Below, piece by piece: positions 23,221-34,702 of a DNA stretch of 64,000 nucleotides. Position 1 is the stretch's first letter. Every line of letters begins with the position of its first letter. The stretch is from Rhizophagus irregularis (taxonomy: Eukaryota > Glomeromycota > Glomeromycetes > Glomerales > Glomeraceae). The DNA lies in NCBI RefSeq assembly GCF_026210795.1, contig NC_089459.1:2356001-2420000 (forward strand). Direction: 5' to 3'. The notes under the pieces were generated by a model. It was not told the DNA's origin and made no database searches. It saw only the letters and a program-made list of their open reading frames with translations. The translations under genes and the position numbers were made by a program.

Positions 23221-24646
23221 TTACAATTCATTTAAAAGTCCAAAATTAGATTCAATGTTATATTGTAAAATAGAAATTTGTATTGAATCTTCATTCTGTA
23301 GCGGAAGAGACGGGGAAGGATGTGAATTTTGAATACTTTGTCGGTTTGATTGAATTTCTTGATTATTATTTGTCCAATTAGGTTCCAATTGACTACTCGC
23401 ACGTGTTATAGATTGAAATGAACTTAAAGTTTGTTGACTATTATTATTATTATGATATCTTTGACTAGATCCATATTCACTACTATATATGTAAGTAGTA
23501 TTAATTTGTTGTTCGTCCCAACCTATAAAAAGAAATTTTATTTTAAAAAAAGGAAATTCATTTTAATTAAATACTTTATATTTAAAATTACCTGATTTAG
23601 ATTTTAATATGTCACTAAGAAAAAAAAAAAAAAAAGAAAAATTATTATTAAGTATACAAATTTTATTATATACATACTGTAAATAATATGTATGTGATTA
23701 CTTACACATTAATTGTAACAGATAATATTATAATGATGGAAATCGGTATAATAATATTTAAGGCAATGCAATAAATAATATTTAATGTCATATTTGATAA
23801 AACATTATTGGAAATTATGATTAAAAGTAAAGCAATTGATGAACAAAAATATGTCAAACCAAATATCCAATTATATAATTGCATTCTAAATAAATCAATC
23901 TTGAATGTTTTTTTATGTAATAAATGATCATTTTTAAAATTGATATTTGCATCATTTATTCCAACTAATCTTAAACTTGATTTTGCAAGAGTTACTAATA
24001 ATCTACCATAATAAATAATTAATAATAAACTAATACTACATGGAATTAAAACTGATATTAAAACACATTTTTTCATAATTATTAAATTATTTAATAATTT
24101 CTCTCGATTAATATTTCTCTCATTAAGTTGATCATTAAAATAATGGGATAAAATAGAGGAAATTGTTGTCATACTAAATAATGTAAATAAAAGTAGTGGC
24201 CATAATAATGTAATAATTCGTTTTTTACCTCCTGCTGGTATTAAAATAGTTTTATACTTATTATTTGTATTTTGATTAAGATTTAATCTTGGTATAACTC
24301 GAATCACGATTGACAGATAAACAAATATTGCTACAATGCCAGGCCACCAAGAAATAATAAATATTAATTCTCGAAGTAATGTTTCATCATTAAATAAATC
24401 AAATAATATGACAGAACAGCAAATTAATCTCGTTGTACAAAAAATTAATGACCAAACTCTAATATAATTTATTTTCCTTTTTAATAACATCAAACTTAAT
24501 ACACTTAATACAACACATAATCCGTTAAGTAATGCACCACCCATTATAATATTTCTAAAAATATTCTCTTGTTCTCCACAATCGCATAAAGCATATGTCC
24601 AAACACAATATTCTTTTTCTACTACGAAATTTTTATTACATTTCAT
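23221..24646 (-). CDS. seven-transmembrane protein, Cys-containing N-terminus (paralogue A)
   Basis: Three exons on the minus strand, 24646-23706, 23614-23592 (23 nt) and 23522-23221, join in frame to 421 residues. The N-terminus has Cys 14, 21 and 23 around CVWTYALCDCGE. Seven hydrophobic segments lie at about 30-55, 64-84, 93-115, 145-168, 188-213, 255-280 and 288-312. Distinctive motifs are ISWWPG (98-103), VIPRL (117-121), YYGRLLVTL (212-220) and SLRLVGIND (224-232). The tail is about 105 residues, rich in Asn, Gln and Ser, cytoplasmic by prediction. The paralogue at 25055-26348 shares these motifs. Topology suggests a receptor or a TOM1/TPRA40-like membrane protein (the YYG element is reminiscent), but I do not recognise the family. 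Without the two downstream exons the frame would stop four bases past the donor. Confidence 0.7.
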
Positions 24647-25054
24647 CTTATAAATATGTATTACAAAAAAGCATTAAAAAAAAAAAGAAAAAATCTTCTT
24701 GCAAGTTTTAAAAAATGGCTCGACTATTTATTATTCAATTTGAGGGACATAATGTTCATTCTAATTTAGGTAATTCATTTATTATCCCTTTATGAATGAA
24801 TGGACCTTTTTATTATTGTTGTACGTGTCAATTTTTGGAAATTTTGTTCCGCCGAAAGTCCGAATTGGATCTTTTTCATACCCCCTATTTTTTTCATTCA
24901 TGATTAATTTAAAAGGAATCGGAAAAATGGGAAAATGTACAGTTGATTTGTTTATTCAATAAATATTGAATTCATTATAATTCATTATAAATACTCTTGA
25001 TAAATAAAACAAACATTATATGATACATGATTTTTTATTTTTTTTTTGTACAAA
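24647..25054. promoter_or_regulatory. 408-bp shared divergent promoter region
   Basis: The two paralogous seven-helix genes are transcribed away from each other from this interval. It is less AT-rich in the middle (tgttccgccgaaagtccgaa, 24845-24864) than at the ends. A 12-bp direct repeat aattcattataa occurs at 24970-24995. No specific factor site can be named. Confidence 0.45.
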
Positions 25055-26348
25055 ATGAATGTAGATAATAATATTCCATGCCAGTAAGTTTGACCGCATA
25101 CTTTTATAATTATTTTTAATAATAATCAAATTCGTTCTTTAAATATTATATAGATGGATGTACACATTAGAAGGAAATTGTAAAGAAAAAAATTTGTTAA
25201 TTAAGATATTGAATATATCTGCTATATGTTATGGTATATTAGCATTAAAAAATGTTTTTTTTATTATATGGAGAGTATATTTAAGGAAAGTCGAAAAAAG
25301 AGGTTGTGCACCATTAGATTATATGGTAACCTTCGCATTTATATTCAATTTATGTAAGTATATGTTGTTCATGTTTCATACTTTATAATCATACTTTATA
25401 ATTTAACAATTATTTCTTCGGATCGAATTTTAGTAAGAAGTGTTGATAATTTCATAGTGGTGTACAATTTATTTCCTGAAGCAATTATATTTAGAGTATC
25501 ATTTTTTGCAATATCTTGGATACCTGGAGCAACAGTAATATATTTATATTTAGCTGTAGTGTTTCGTACAATACCAAGATTGATTTTACATAGATTAACA
25601 TGTAAAGAAAATACTTTATGGATACTAAATACTAAAAAAATTACCCCTGTATTATGGACATTATCAACAATTACTTCTATTGGATTAATATCAAGTTCTG
25701 TCTTGGCAGGTTATTTTCTCAAAGAACAAAAAGTAAAAGAAATGATTATAGCATTTTCCGCACAAATGTTTTTTTTTTTATTTATTAATTTTATTTGTTG
25801 GATTTTGTTCCTCTATTATGGTAGAATTTTAGTTAAACTTACAAGGGAAAGTTTAACTTTAGCTGGTATGAATGATGAACGAAAAGATATTGAAAAGAAA
25901 AAATTCGATATTTACATTCACAAGGTAAAGTAAACAAATTGGGATTTTAAAAAGAAAGATTTATTAAACAATTACTAATTTTTTTATAGATGAAAATGTT
26001 TAATTATATTTTTGGTGGAATAAGTTTATTGTTTGTATTATGTTTGATTCCCATAACAATTTTTTATAAAAAATTTCTGATGGAAATTTTCATTACAAAT
26101 TTATTATACTGCTTGACTTGTAATGTATATTCCATAATAATGGTTGGAATAATAGGATTCTTCATTATTTATTCGTAAGTCATATTTTTATATATTTATT
26201 TATTCGCAAGCGTATTATATCTTCGGTAACTTATATATTTATTTATAGGGAATTTAAATCAAGAAATTTAGAAGGAAGGAAAGAACCTGTTCATAGTACG
26301 TGGATGCAAACAGAAATTTCTTATCAAAATTTATCCCGTCATATTTAA
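25055..26348 (+). CDS. seven-transmembrane protein (paralogue B)
   Basis: Five exons, 25055-25083, 25154-25353, 25434-25924, 25990-26174 and 26249-26348, join in frame to 334 residues; all introns are 65-80 nt with GT-AG ends. The protein starts MNVDNNIPCQWMYTLEGNCK, matching the Cys-x-Trp-x-Tyr start of paralogue A. It shares ISWIPG, TIPRL, LYYGRILVKL and SLTLAGMND at equivalent positions. Seven hydrophobic segments can be counted; the C-terminal tail is only about 30 residues (ends QNLSRHI) against about 105 in A. Exon 1 is just 29 nt, so an ORF-only reading would miss the true start. Function unknown; receptor-like topology. Confidence 0.68.
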
Positions 26349-26450
26349 ATAATTAGTACTAATGTTACCTATCTTTTCTTAAAATAATTATTGTAAATAT
26401 AATTATAACTTTTTTTTTATTTTTTAATTAATTTCGAGGTGTGCAGGTAT

Positions 26451-26604
26451 TAGGGTAGTGACATTTATTACGTAATATTTTAGGGGGTGGGAGGGTATTT
26501 GAAGGTTATATAACATATAAGTGTAACGTAAGATTTTCATATTACATGGGGGTGGGTATAAGCTTATAGTGAATGAATATTACGTAATAAATGTCACTGC
26601 CCTA
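26451..26604. mobile_element. 154-bp MITE with 29-bp TIRs
   Basis: Ends are inverted copies of a 29-bp repeat (tagggtagtgacatttatta ...) with one mismatch. The terminal TA may be the target site, i.e. TA|gggtagtgac. The interior contains g-rich tracts (gggggtgggagggt at 26484; tgggggtgggta near 26550). No coding capacity. It begins 102 bp downstream of the paralogue B stop. Confidence 0.75.
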
Positions 26605-26859
26605 CTATAGAATTTAAAAATAAATGCACTTCCAATGAAAATAATTGATTTTTGTAAAATATGCTTAAAAAGTAAATTCTTCTTATTTCGACCAATGAAG
26701 AAATTATTTGGTTTGTGGTAATCAGGGGCAAGTTATTCAGAATATACATGTATGTAATATTATTCATGTATGTAATATTCAACTTACAAATGAATAATTG
26801 TTCTGTCGATTATTGGACATGAATCAGCATTAGTTCCTATTGGTCACCGCAGTATTCCT

Positions 26860-27211
26860 GGGTACCGTCCAAAATCCCGAAAATCAAAATCCCGATAGGT
26901 CAAAATCCCGATAGGTCAAAATCTTACAGGTCGACTTTCGGGCAGCATTAAAGCTTAATGTGAGCCAATTTTTCAGGATTTTATACCTGTCGGGATTTTG
27001 AACCTGTCGGGATTTTTGGATTTCGGGATTTTTAGTTTCGTGGATTTTGACCTGTCGGGATTTGGGATTTTGGATTTCGGATTTTTGAGTTTTTGGATTT
27101 TGAGTATCGGGATTTTGGCCATATTAAACGGTTACCTGTTAAAAATAAAATAAACAATATCGCAAGAAGAGAGGTGGCTGTCGGGATTTTGAGTTTCTGG
27201 ATTTCGTACCC
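26860..27211. mobile_element. 352-bp MITE with perfect 8-bp target duplication (hAT-like)
   Basis: Starts gggtacc and ends gtaccc, flanked on both sides by the identical octamer gtattcct (26852-26859 and 27212-27219). The left third repeats aaaatcccga(taggtc) in one orientation and the rest repeats tcgggattttg in the other, so the subterminal regions are inverted arrays of a roughly 10-16 bp motif, as in hAT elements where they bind transposase. No coding capacity. An 8-bp duplication fits hAT; P-type elements also make 8 bp. Confidence 0.72.
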
Positions 27212-27324
27212 GTATTCCTAATTACCGAACTATAACTCAGTTATTGGTCTCTCATTTATTTATTATTTGGATTGAATTTTCAAAAAATCAGGACAAAGTT
27301 TTCACAAGCTACATTCTATCTATT

Positions 27325-27645
27325 AAAGTTAAATTTTTTATTAACAAATAATTTAAAAGATACGAGAATTCTATAAGTGCATCCTTTAGCACTATATACC
27401 CCTCTTATGAGTGATTAAAGTTAATTAACTGAAAAATAAAAACCATTTTTAACATAAAAAATATCTGAATATTCCTTAACTCTTATATAAGCAGTTATAG
27501 TATTAACTTTATTAATTTTAATGTATTTTTTAAGTAACATTTTTTTTTATTGACAAATAATTTAAAAGACACGAGAATTCTATAAGTGATACCTTCTAGC
27601 ACTATATATATACCTCATTCATGAGTGATTAAAGTTAATTAACTA
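27325..27645. repeat. dispersed direct duplication of a ~105-bp segment
   Basis: aaataatttaaaagatacga at about 27345 and its copy at about 27555 begin matching segments. Both continue gaattctataagtg, tagcactatata, atgagtgattaaagttaatt and aact. The copies are about 210 bp apart and differ at a handful of bases; (ta)n expansion separates parts of the second. No open frame. Confidence 0.6.
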
Positions 27646-27923
27646 AATACTAACTAAGCTTTTTCTGACAAGATCTAATTAAAAATAACTATGGAAGAGC
27701 ATGGCTGCACTTATTCAATAAAATTTTTTAATTTAAAAATACATAGCATTATATGAGTGATTATGAGTGATTTCTATTTTATAAGTTATTTACCCTCTAA
27801 ATACCCTCTCTCTACTGTACGAATGATTTTAATAATAATTATGTCTTTGGTATACTTCACCGTATCTAGAAGAATAACTTAAAATATAAAAATATTAAAG
27901 GTTTAGTGTAAGATCAATCTTTA

Positions 27924-28080
27924 CAGTCAAACTCCGATATAACGATATGTTGAAATCTTTGAAAAATATCATATCAAAATTATACCGATATTTATATGTT
28001 CTCTTATATAATGGGAAAGTAAAATTTTCAGTATCGTTATATTGAGTTTTTAATAAATATCGGTATATCGAATCGAGGTA
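27924..28080. mobile_element. degenerate MITE related to the cagtca family
   Basis: Left end cagtcaaactccgatataac, preceded by TA. An imperfect complement (tatcgttatattgagttttt) lies at 28031-28051, followed by atatcggtatatcgaa, which also ends a second copy at about 29065-29090. Ends are not sharp. Confidence 0.45.
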
Positions 28081-28109
28081 ATCCACAATAATTGTTTCGT
28101 TCCCTAGCT

Positions 28110-28200
28110 ATACTCAAAGAAGCATTTGGCATTTAATGCCAATACATTATCTATTTGTGGAAACTCAATGGTGCTCATTGTGAACTCCCTACCTTAACCA
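28110..28200 (-). pseudogene. short coding-like relic between MITEs
   Basis: Minus-strand frame MSTIEFPQIDNVLALNAKCF (then FEYS and a stop) looks protein-like and sits between two transposon-derived segments. Too short to assign; may be a piece of a transposase or captured gene. Confidence 0.2.
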
Positions 28201-28414
28201 TAGACCACCTTTTTTCGCTGTTTGTTCAGAGTCTACATAAAAAAAATATAAAATATTTTATTTGTTGGGAGGGTTTTGCGTTAACACTCAACTTTGATTA
28301 CAAACGTTAGAAAGCGAAATGCTTGATAAATAGCGTTCTGATATGATGATAAAAAAAGGGTTAGTTTGTTGGGTAAAACTCGCTACATACTTTGTTAATA
28401 TATTATATAACATA

Positions 28415-28630
28415 CAGTCAGCCCTCGATATAACGAACTCGCTTTATAACGAATTTTTCTCTCAAATGCGTCAAATATCTCCGAGTCAGCCAATTAAATT
28501 TTTTAACGAGTCAGCAATTAAATTTTTAAATTCTTTGCTTATCCCCTCGTTATAATGAACCAGCCAATTAATTCTTCGCTATAATCTTACAGGTGAAAAC
28601 CAGAGGGTTCGTTGTATCGAGGGCCGACTG
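28415..28630. mobile_element. 216-bp MITE, TA-flanked, cagtcagccctcgatataac ends
   Basis: Left terminus cagtcagccctcgatataac and the right terminus (the complement of cagtcggccctcgatacaac) match over about 28 bp with a few differences. TA flanks both sides (28413-28414 and 28631-28632). It is the same family as 5485-5656. The interior has two near-copies of gccaattaa. Non-coding. Confidence 0.75.
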
Positions 28631-28854
28631 TACGACTGTACATGTTACGACTTATTATTTTTAACAAATAACTGGCCATATAAAAATAAAAACTTAGCTC
28701 ATTAGATTCATCTCACCATAATGTGTTTATTATCTAATAGAATTAATCGATAGTGAAATATAATGATTTTCATGTAAAATAATCTTAATTACTTTATACT
28801 AATCTTAAGTAATAAAAGTTTAATGAAATGTATTAAGTATGTTATTATTGTTAC

Positions 28855-29107
28855 ATACGAACCAAATTCCTATATAACGACCCTAAAAAATATTTTCCGA
28901 TAAATGACCATTTTTCTAGTTTTTATTCCCCAAAAAAAAAAACTCAGACATGTGAATTTTTTATAGGACGATACTTTCCGGATCTCTATGAAAATCTTTT
29001 AAAAGATATTTACTATATATGTTCCCTCATATAGAGTGGGATATCTTTATATCAAATTTTTAATAATATATCGGTATATCGAATATCGGTATACTGGGGC
29101 CAGACTG
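28855..29107. mobile_element. degenerate MITE with aatatcggtata right end
   Basis: Starts near tatataacgaccct and ends atatcggtatactggggcca then gactg. Its right part (tttttaataatatatcggta) is shared with the element at 27924-28080. Left terminus is poorly preserved. Confidence 0.4.
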
Positions 29108-29109
29108 CA

Positions 29110-32100
29110 ACTGCAATTGTCATACTTCCATCTACTTCCATCTCTTACTTTGGTATATATCGATATATAAATAGAAAATTAAAGAATTTGATAATAAAAT
29201 AGACAAAAAGATACGTTTATAATAATTATAAAAATAACATACTCTCGTGAATTATCGTATGCTAGCCACCAGGAAATCATCTTTCATTAAGACTTCGCAA
29301 CCGGGAAAGAAAATATTTCAATAACAAAAATTATACATAATATTCCCGACTAGCGGGTGCCATTTATGCTAAAAAATCAAGACCATACTTGATTTAGAAT
29401 TGGTTCAATGAAAAAAGTTGATAAATGTTGATCTCACCTTTTGCTGCTATTCATAATTCATGTTCACGTCACGCGTATATGTACTGTTCCATGAAAGAGT
29501 TATTAAATTGAAAGTTCTTGACTACTTGTGCATGTTATTACTTCCGATAACAAAATTAGAATACATGTCAAAGTTACATGAAATATTTGACTATAACATT
29601 AATACATGTACTTTTGCAGTGCCAAAACATATTTTGATGTGCTTATTGAGTTAAAAAATTGATATTTTGATATATTTTGATATTTACCATATTATTTTAC
29701 CATGAACGAATCGCTTTCGAACGGTTTGATTGTATTAGTACGTTCGTGTAAAAACTGTAAAATAGCTTCATAGGTTGTAATAACTTCCTTGTACACCTAG
29801 TATATGCAAATTGTAATATCATTAATTAATATTATTATTTGTAAGATAAGGGGAGGATCTTCGACTGATATAGCCCATTAATGAATTTATTATGCTTAAA
29901 CATTAGGACTAATGCAAGTATTGATATATAATCATAGTATATTTATAGTATAGTTCTTATATTTTTACCGAGTTGAATTCCATCATGTGTTATCGTATCA
30001 ATGATCAAATTTTTTTTTTCTGGAAAATGTAAAAACCCGAAATCAGTGATTATAAGATTTCCTTTTTTTTATTATCTGATTATCTGTTACGAATCTTTGG
30101 TGTTGAAAGTTAAAAGTTCCGATAATAGACTAGAAAAGTATAACAAGGTTTGAACGTTAATGGTTAGTTGGTTACCTCTAACCAAAAATTGATAATCATC
30201 AGTTCATGAAACATGTTTCGAATAAATAAATTTACAAATAACGAATGGTAGAATTACAATTTCAAATTATTTAATTAAAACTAGTAGTTAATAAAAGAGA
30301 AAATTTGTCACAGTTGAGGAAATCCCGAATGTAAGAAATCCCGAAACCAAATGTAAGAAATCCAAAATGTCCAAAATGTAAGAAATCCAAAATTTATCCT
30401 AATATGTATTTCAATTATTATTATTTTAAATAAAGAAATAAAAAATGCCAAGGAATTACACAGTAAATAAATTTCATATAATATATATATATATAAAATA
30501 AATAAAATAAATAATAAGTTATATAATCAACTTTATGTTATTATTAAATGTTATTTTTTTTTAAAGTAGTATAACATGATTGATTATCTCTGTTTTTTAA
30601 ATGAAATAATGAATAAATGATCAAATAAAACTATCAGTTATTCAAAAATACATATCTCCTACCTATTAAGGAATTTTTTATTTATTTACCCGAACTCCAT
30701 AGATTCGTGAGTCATTTGATGTAATATTTAATATGCTGTGTACTTTTTTCTTGTTGAAATTCAAGTTTTTTTTTTTAAAAAAAAATTCCCATAGAATCAT
30801 AGAATGATTAGAAAACATCAATCTTTTTATAAACCCAAAAAAAGAACAATATTTAAAGTTATAAATCATTCATGGTTTCTAAAATGAGGTAAGAAAAAAT
30901 TATTTATTTAGTATATCCGGATTATCATCTATGACTGTTAAAGAGACTAGAAAAAATAGAAGAATGAAAAGTGAATTATGATCATCAGTATCACTCTATT
31001 TAAATCATATGCGTTTTTGTTTAAAGTACCTATTAATTTGATGAATGTGTTTAACCGCTGTATGTTTTTGAAAGAATTTACGCGTATATATTTAAGACAC
31101 TGAAATTACACAAGATAATAACACAACATCATTCATTACATAATATTATAATATTATAACGTAAACTAGATTATGTAAAAAAATTATAAAATAACACTTA
31201 TTAATTTTTATGATATATTATAAATCTTAGATTGTTTAAACTCGGATTAGATTACATTACATTATTTTTAAGAGATAAACATTATCATAATGAAAAAATG
31301 TATATTTATTTTAGACGCATATATATAGCATATATCGCACATATAGCATATATTCATCCTCGGTCCTCAACTCCTAACTAAAATATGTACAGCATGTTTA
31401 ACCTTGTACACTGTGATTAATCCAATTTAAAAAACACGTGTATCGATTCTTCGCATAAATCATTAAAAGGAATTACAAATATTAATTATCCTTTATTTTA
31501 TTGGACAGGGAAAGCGAAGCACGCTATACTATTACATAAAGTAAAGAATTTCTTAAAATAGTTTATCTCGTGTACAAATAAATGTAAATCGGAAAAAAAA
31601 ATCAGCTGTTAGAAAGAAAATATGAGATGAGAATATTGTTCAGGGAAGATAATCAAATCTTTTTTTTTTCATTTTTATGTAATATTTTACATAACCAAAA
31701 AAATGATTATTTAGGAAAATTTTCAATGTCATATTTTATTCGTATTTTTCTGTATTTTCCGTAATATAATTTTAATCAAAAAGAAAAAAAAAAAATTTTT
31801 GGATTATTTACGTTTGACAAAAAAGAAACAAACTATTAATGATAATTGTCAAATGAATGACTGATGTTGATTGGTCAGCATTGATTATGTAAGATTTTAT
31901 ATAATGAAAAAATCGGATATTATGATCGATTTTTTGTCCATTCAAGATAAATATCATGTCTAGAAAAGTAAATCAAAATAAACAAAAACAAATTTATTAT
32001 TAATAATCCATCCTCAAATGTCAGAATTTAAGACGATCTTTTAAAATTCTTCTTGATGCATACCTAAGATATTATACTTTAGGAAAAATGATCAATATTA

Positions 32101-34700
32101 AATTAATAGACGGAGAATAAAAAAGAAATAAAAAAAAGATAAACAATTATTAAACGAGAAATCTTATAAAATATGTCGTACTTTAAATTTACTGGTGAAT
32201 GGTTTACATAAGTAGCAATTTTGAACTAAGGTTTATTACATGATCTCGAAATCTATAAAGAGAGAATATTATGATGATCGGTTACAAATAAATTTGTATA
32301 CATTAATTAACTATGAAGTATGAAGTATGAAGTTTTTCGTTCTTTGTTTTGAATATATAAATAGTAATTCATAGATAAAAGTGTTTCTTATACATTGCTA
32401 TTTTTCACTAACAAACTTTTTATTTGTTTTGTTTTGCAAATTTTTTAAATAATTATCCGGCCGTTAATGATAAATTTGGAAAGAACTCATTTTTTGATGA
32501 TTCAAATTATTCTTAGAACACAAGATTATTTTTAAGATGAATTTGTACTTTTTCGTGTATATATATATATATATATATATCAAAATATATTAATATATTT
32601 TCGAAAAAAAAATCCGTTATAAACTTTGATTGTTATCCATATTAAAACATTTTTCTTTTTAGATTTTTTTTTACCTTTCCTAATTGGGTACTTTATATAT
32701 TTCAAATTAGGATAATAAAATTTTTGATGATTCTTATCAAATTACTATAATAGTAAATAGAAAACACCAATTTTGGGTTTTGTAAGATCACGTGACGACG
32801 AACGACCTGTCAACTGGGATTATTTTTAAACTTCGACTTACCCGAGCTTACCCCTTACGCTTTTTTTATCCCTTGTGTAAAAAAAAAACATTTTTGGCGT
32901 TTATTAATGCGGAATTTAAACTCCATTTAGTAAATAACGAATGAGAAAATGTAAGTTTTTTTTTTACATTAATTGTTATCAATTATTTATATCGCGTTTT
33001 AGATTAGAAATAAAACGCACGCAAATGATGCAATAATTTTCAAACTACGCTTTTTTTATTGATGTTGTGTTTCCTTCTAATTTCAATGAAAATATATAAA
33101 ATTTGGAAATTAAACAAAGGGAATCGGGAATAGTACTTTTGTACAATATATCTTTCTAAAAAAAAAAGTTTAATTACGATAAGTTTAGTAAATACGGATG
33201 TCCCCGAATATTCCGAAGATTAAATATTGATATATATAGAAACCAACTAATTCTTTTAATATTGTTTCATTATTCTCATTATTCTTCTTTGAAAATTAAT
33301 CTTTCCGGAAACCGTTTAAATTCTATAATAATAATAATAACACAACAAACTGTAGAAATTCCATTAATTCCATCCCTTTCTTTTTTAAAATATTCAATTT
33401 ACTAAATATGTAAATTAGTTTCGTCATATAACTTGACAGATTTCAATAAGGGGGTAAAATATTATACACTATGACTATATAAAGTCATGATGGCAAAATC
33501 TTAAAAAATATGATACGGTTACAACATATTATTCACACTTGAATCATGCATAATTGCATTCATTCATTTATTCGAAAAATGGTATGCATTCATTGATTAT
33601 TTAGTTTTTATAGTGTAATCGGAAGAAGAAAAAATGGTAGTGTTAATTAAATTGCTTTTCCTTCTACGCGTTATAAAATGTGTATCTAATTAGACCTAAT
33701 ATGGATTACAAATTTTTTATTAATAAAGATTTGGAAAAAACGAAAGGTTGTTAAGCTTTTCCAATAAAATCATTTCATTATTCGTTCTAATTCACTATTT
33801 TAGTAGTAATTATTGGAAGAAGACCGGAAAATCCGCTAAAAGTGGAACAATTCCGAACTCCATATTAGGTTTAATTCATTTATTTTCTGCGCCGATTCTC
33901 ATAATAAATAAAATGCAAAGTAATTATTTCTATATGAAAAAAAAAATGAATGTTAAAGTTCATTCATTCAAAAATAAAAAATAAGAAAAATAAAATAATA
34001 ATAAATAAATAAATAAATAAAACTGAGCATCTATTGGTACTTCTGTACACTATCTTGCCACGCATTTTAATAGTTATATACTAATATGGGTTATAAATAA
34101 AGAAAAAAAGAAAATGGGTAAATAAAAAAAAATAAATAAATAAAATTAATAAATAAATAAATAAGTGAGTAAATAAATAAATAAATAAATGAAAAAAAAA
34201 AAAATTTATTAACAACCTGTTTAAATAATTACAAAAATTATCTTATACATTATCAGATTTTTAAAGTATACCAATTATTTGATCATTCATTATTAGTATT
34301 ACGCGTATTATTAAGAATTTGTAATAGGTGGCTCGATTTTCCGCGGCACCAACCGAGCAACCGAATTCAAATCCCGATTTGGATCCTTAAAAAAAAAACG
34401 CGTTTATTTAATAATGGATAATATAAAAAAAAATATATAAACTATTGTAAAAATTTATTTATAAATAGTGCATGTAACAAGAATGATTTTTTTTTTTCTC
34501 TACGTTCGTATCATATATTCCTATTTCATTTATTATCTTATAATTTCACTACTTTAAACCCACCATAACTATATTCATTCTCTGTGAAACAAACCAAACC
34601 ACCGAGGAAAAAAATTCCTACATAAAATATCCTAAGAAAATTATTATACCCGTCCCCTTTTTTCTTAGAACAAATCATTATTTTCGCGTCAACTTCCTCC
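29110..34700. other. 5.6-kb gene-free intergenic region
   Basis: No gene supported. It holds short tracts of a degenerate repeat (aaatgtaagaaatccaaaat, 30330-30395), an atagcatatat repeat (31320-31355), a (ta)n run near 32560-32580, an E-box agatcacgtgac (32785-32796) and (aaat)n runs at 34000-34190. Open frames of 60-78 codons are AT-rich chance frames. Confidence 0.45.
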
Positions 34701-34702
34701 AT

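Noticed and set aside
26860-27211. CRISPR-like array (repeated aaaatcccga units)
   Set aside because: Units are irregular, occur in both orientations and lie within a TIR element with a target duplication; the host is a fungus.
34327-34390. Possible tRNA (box B-like attcaaatccc with ggtggctcg upstream)
   Set aside because: No acceptor stem pairs, the T-stem has a mismatch at its closing pair and no anticodon arm can be folded.
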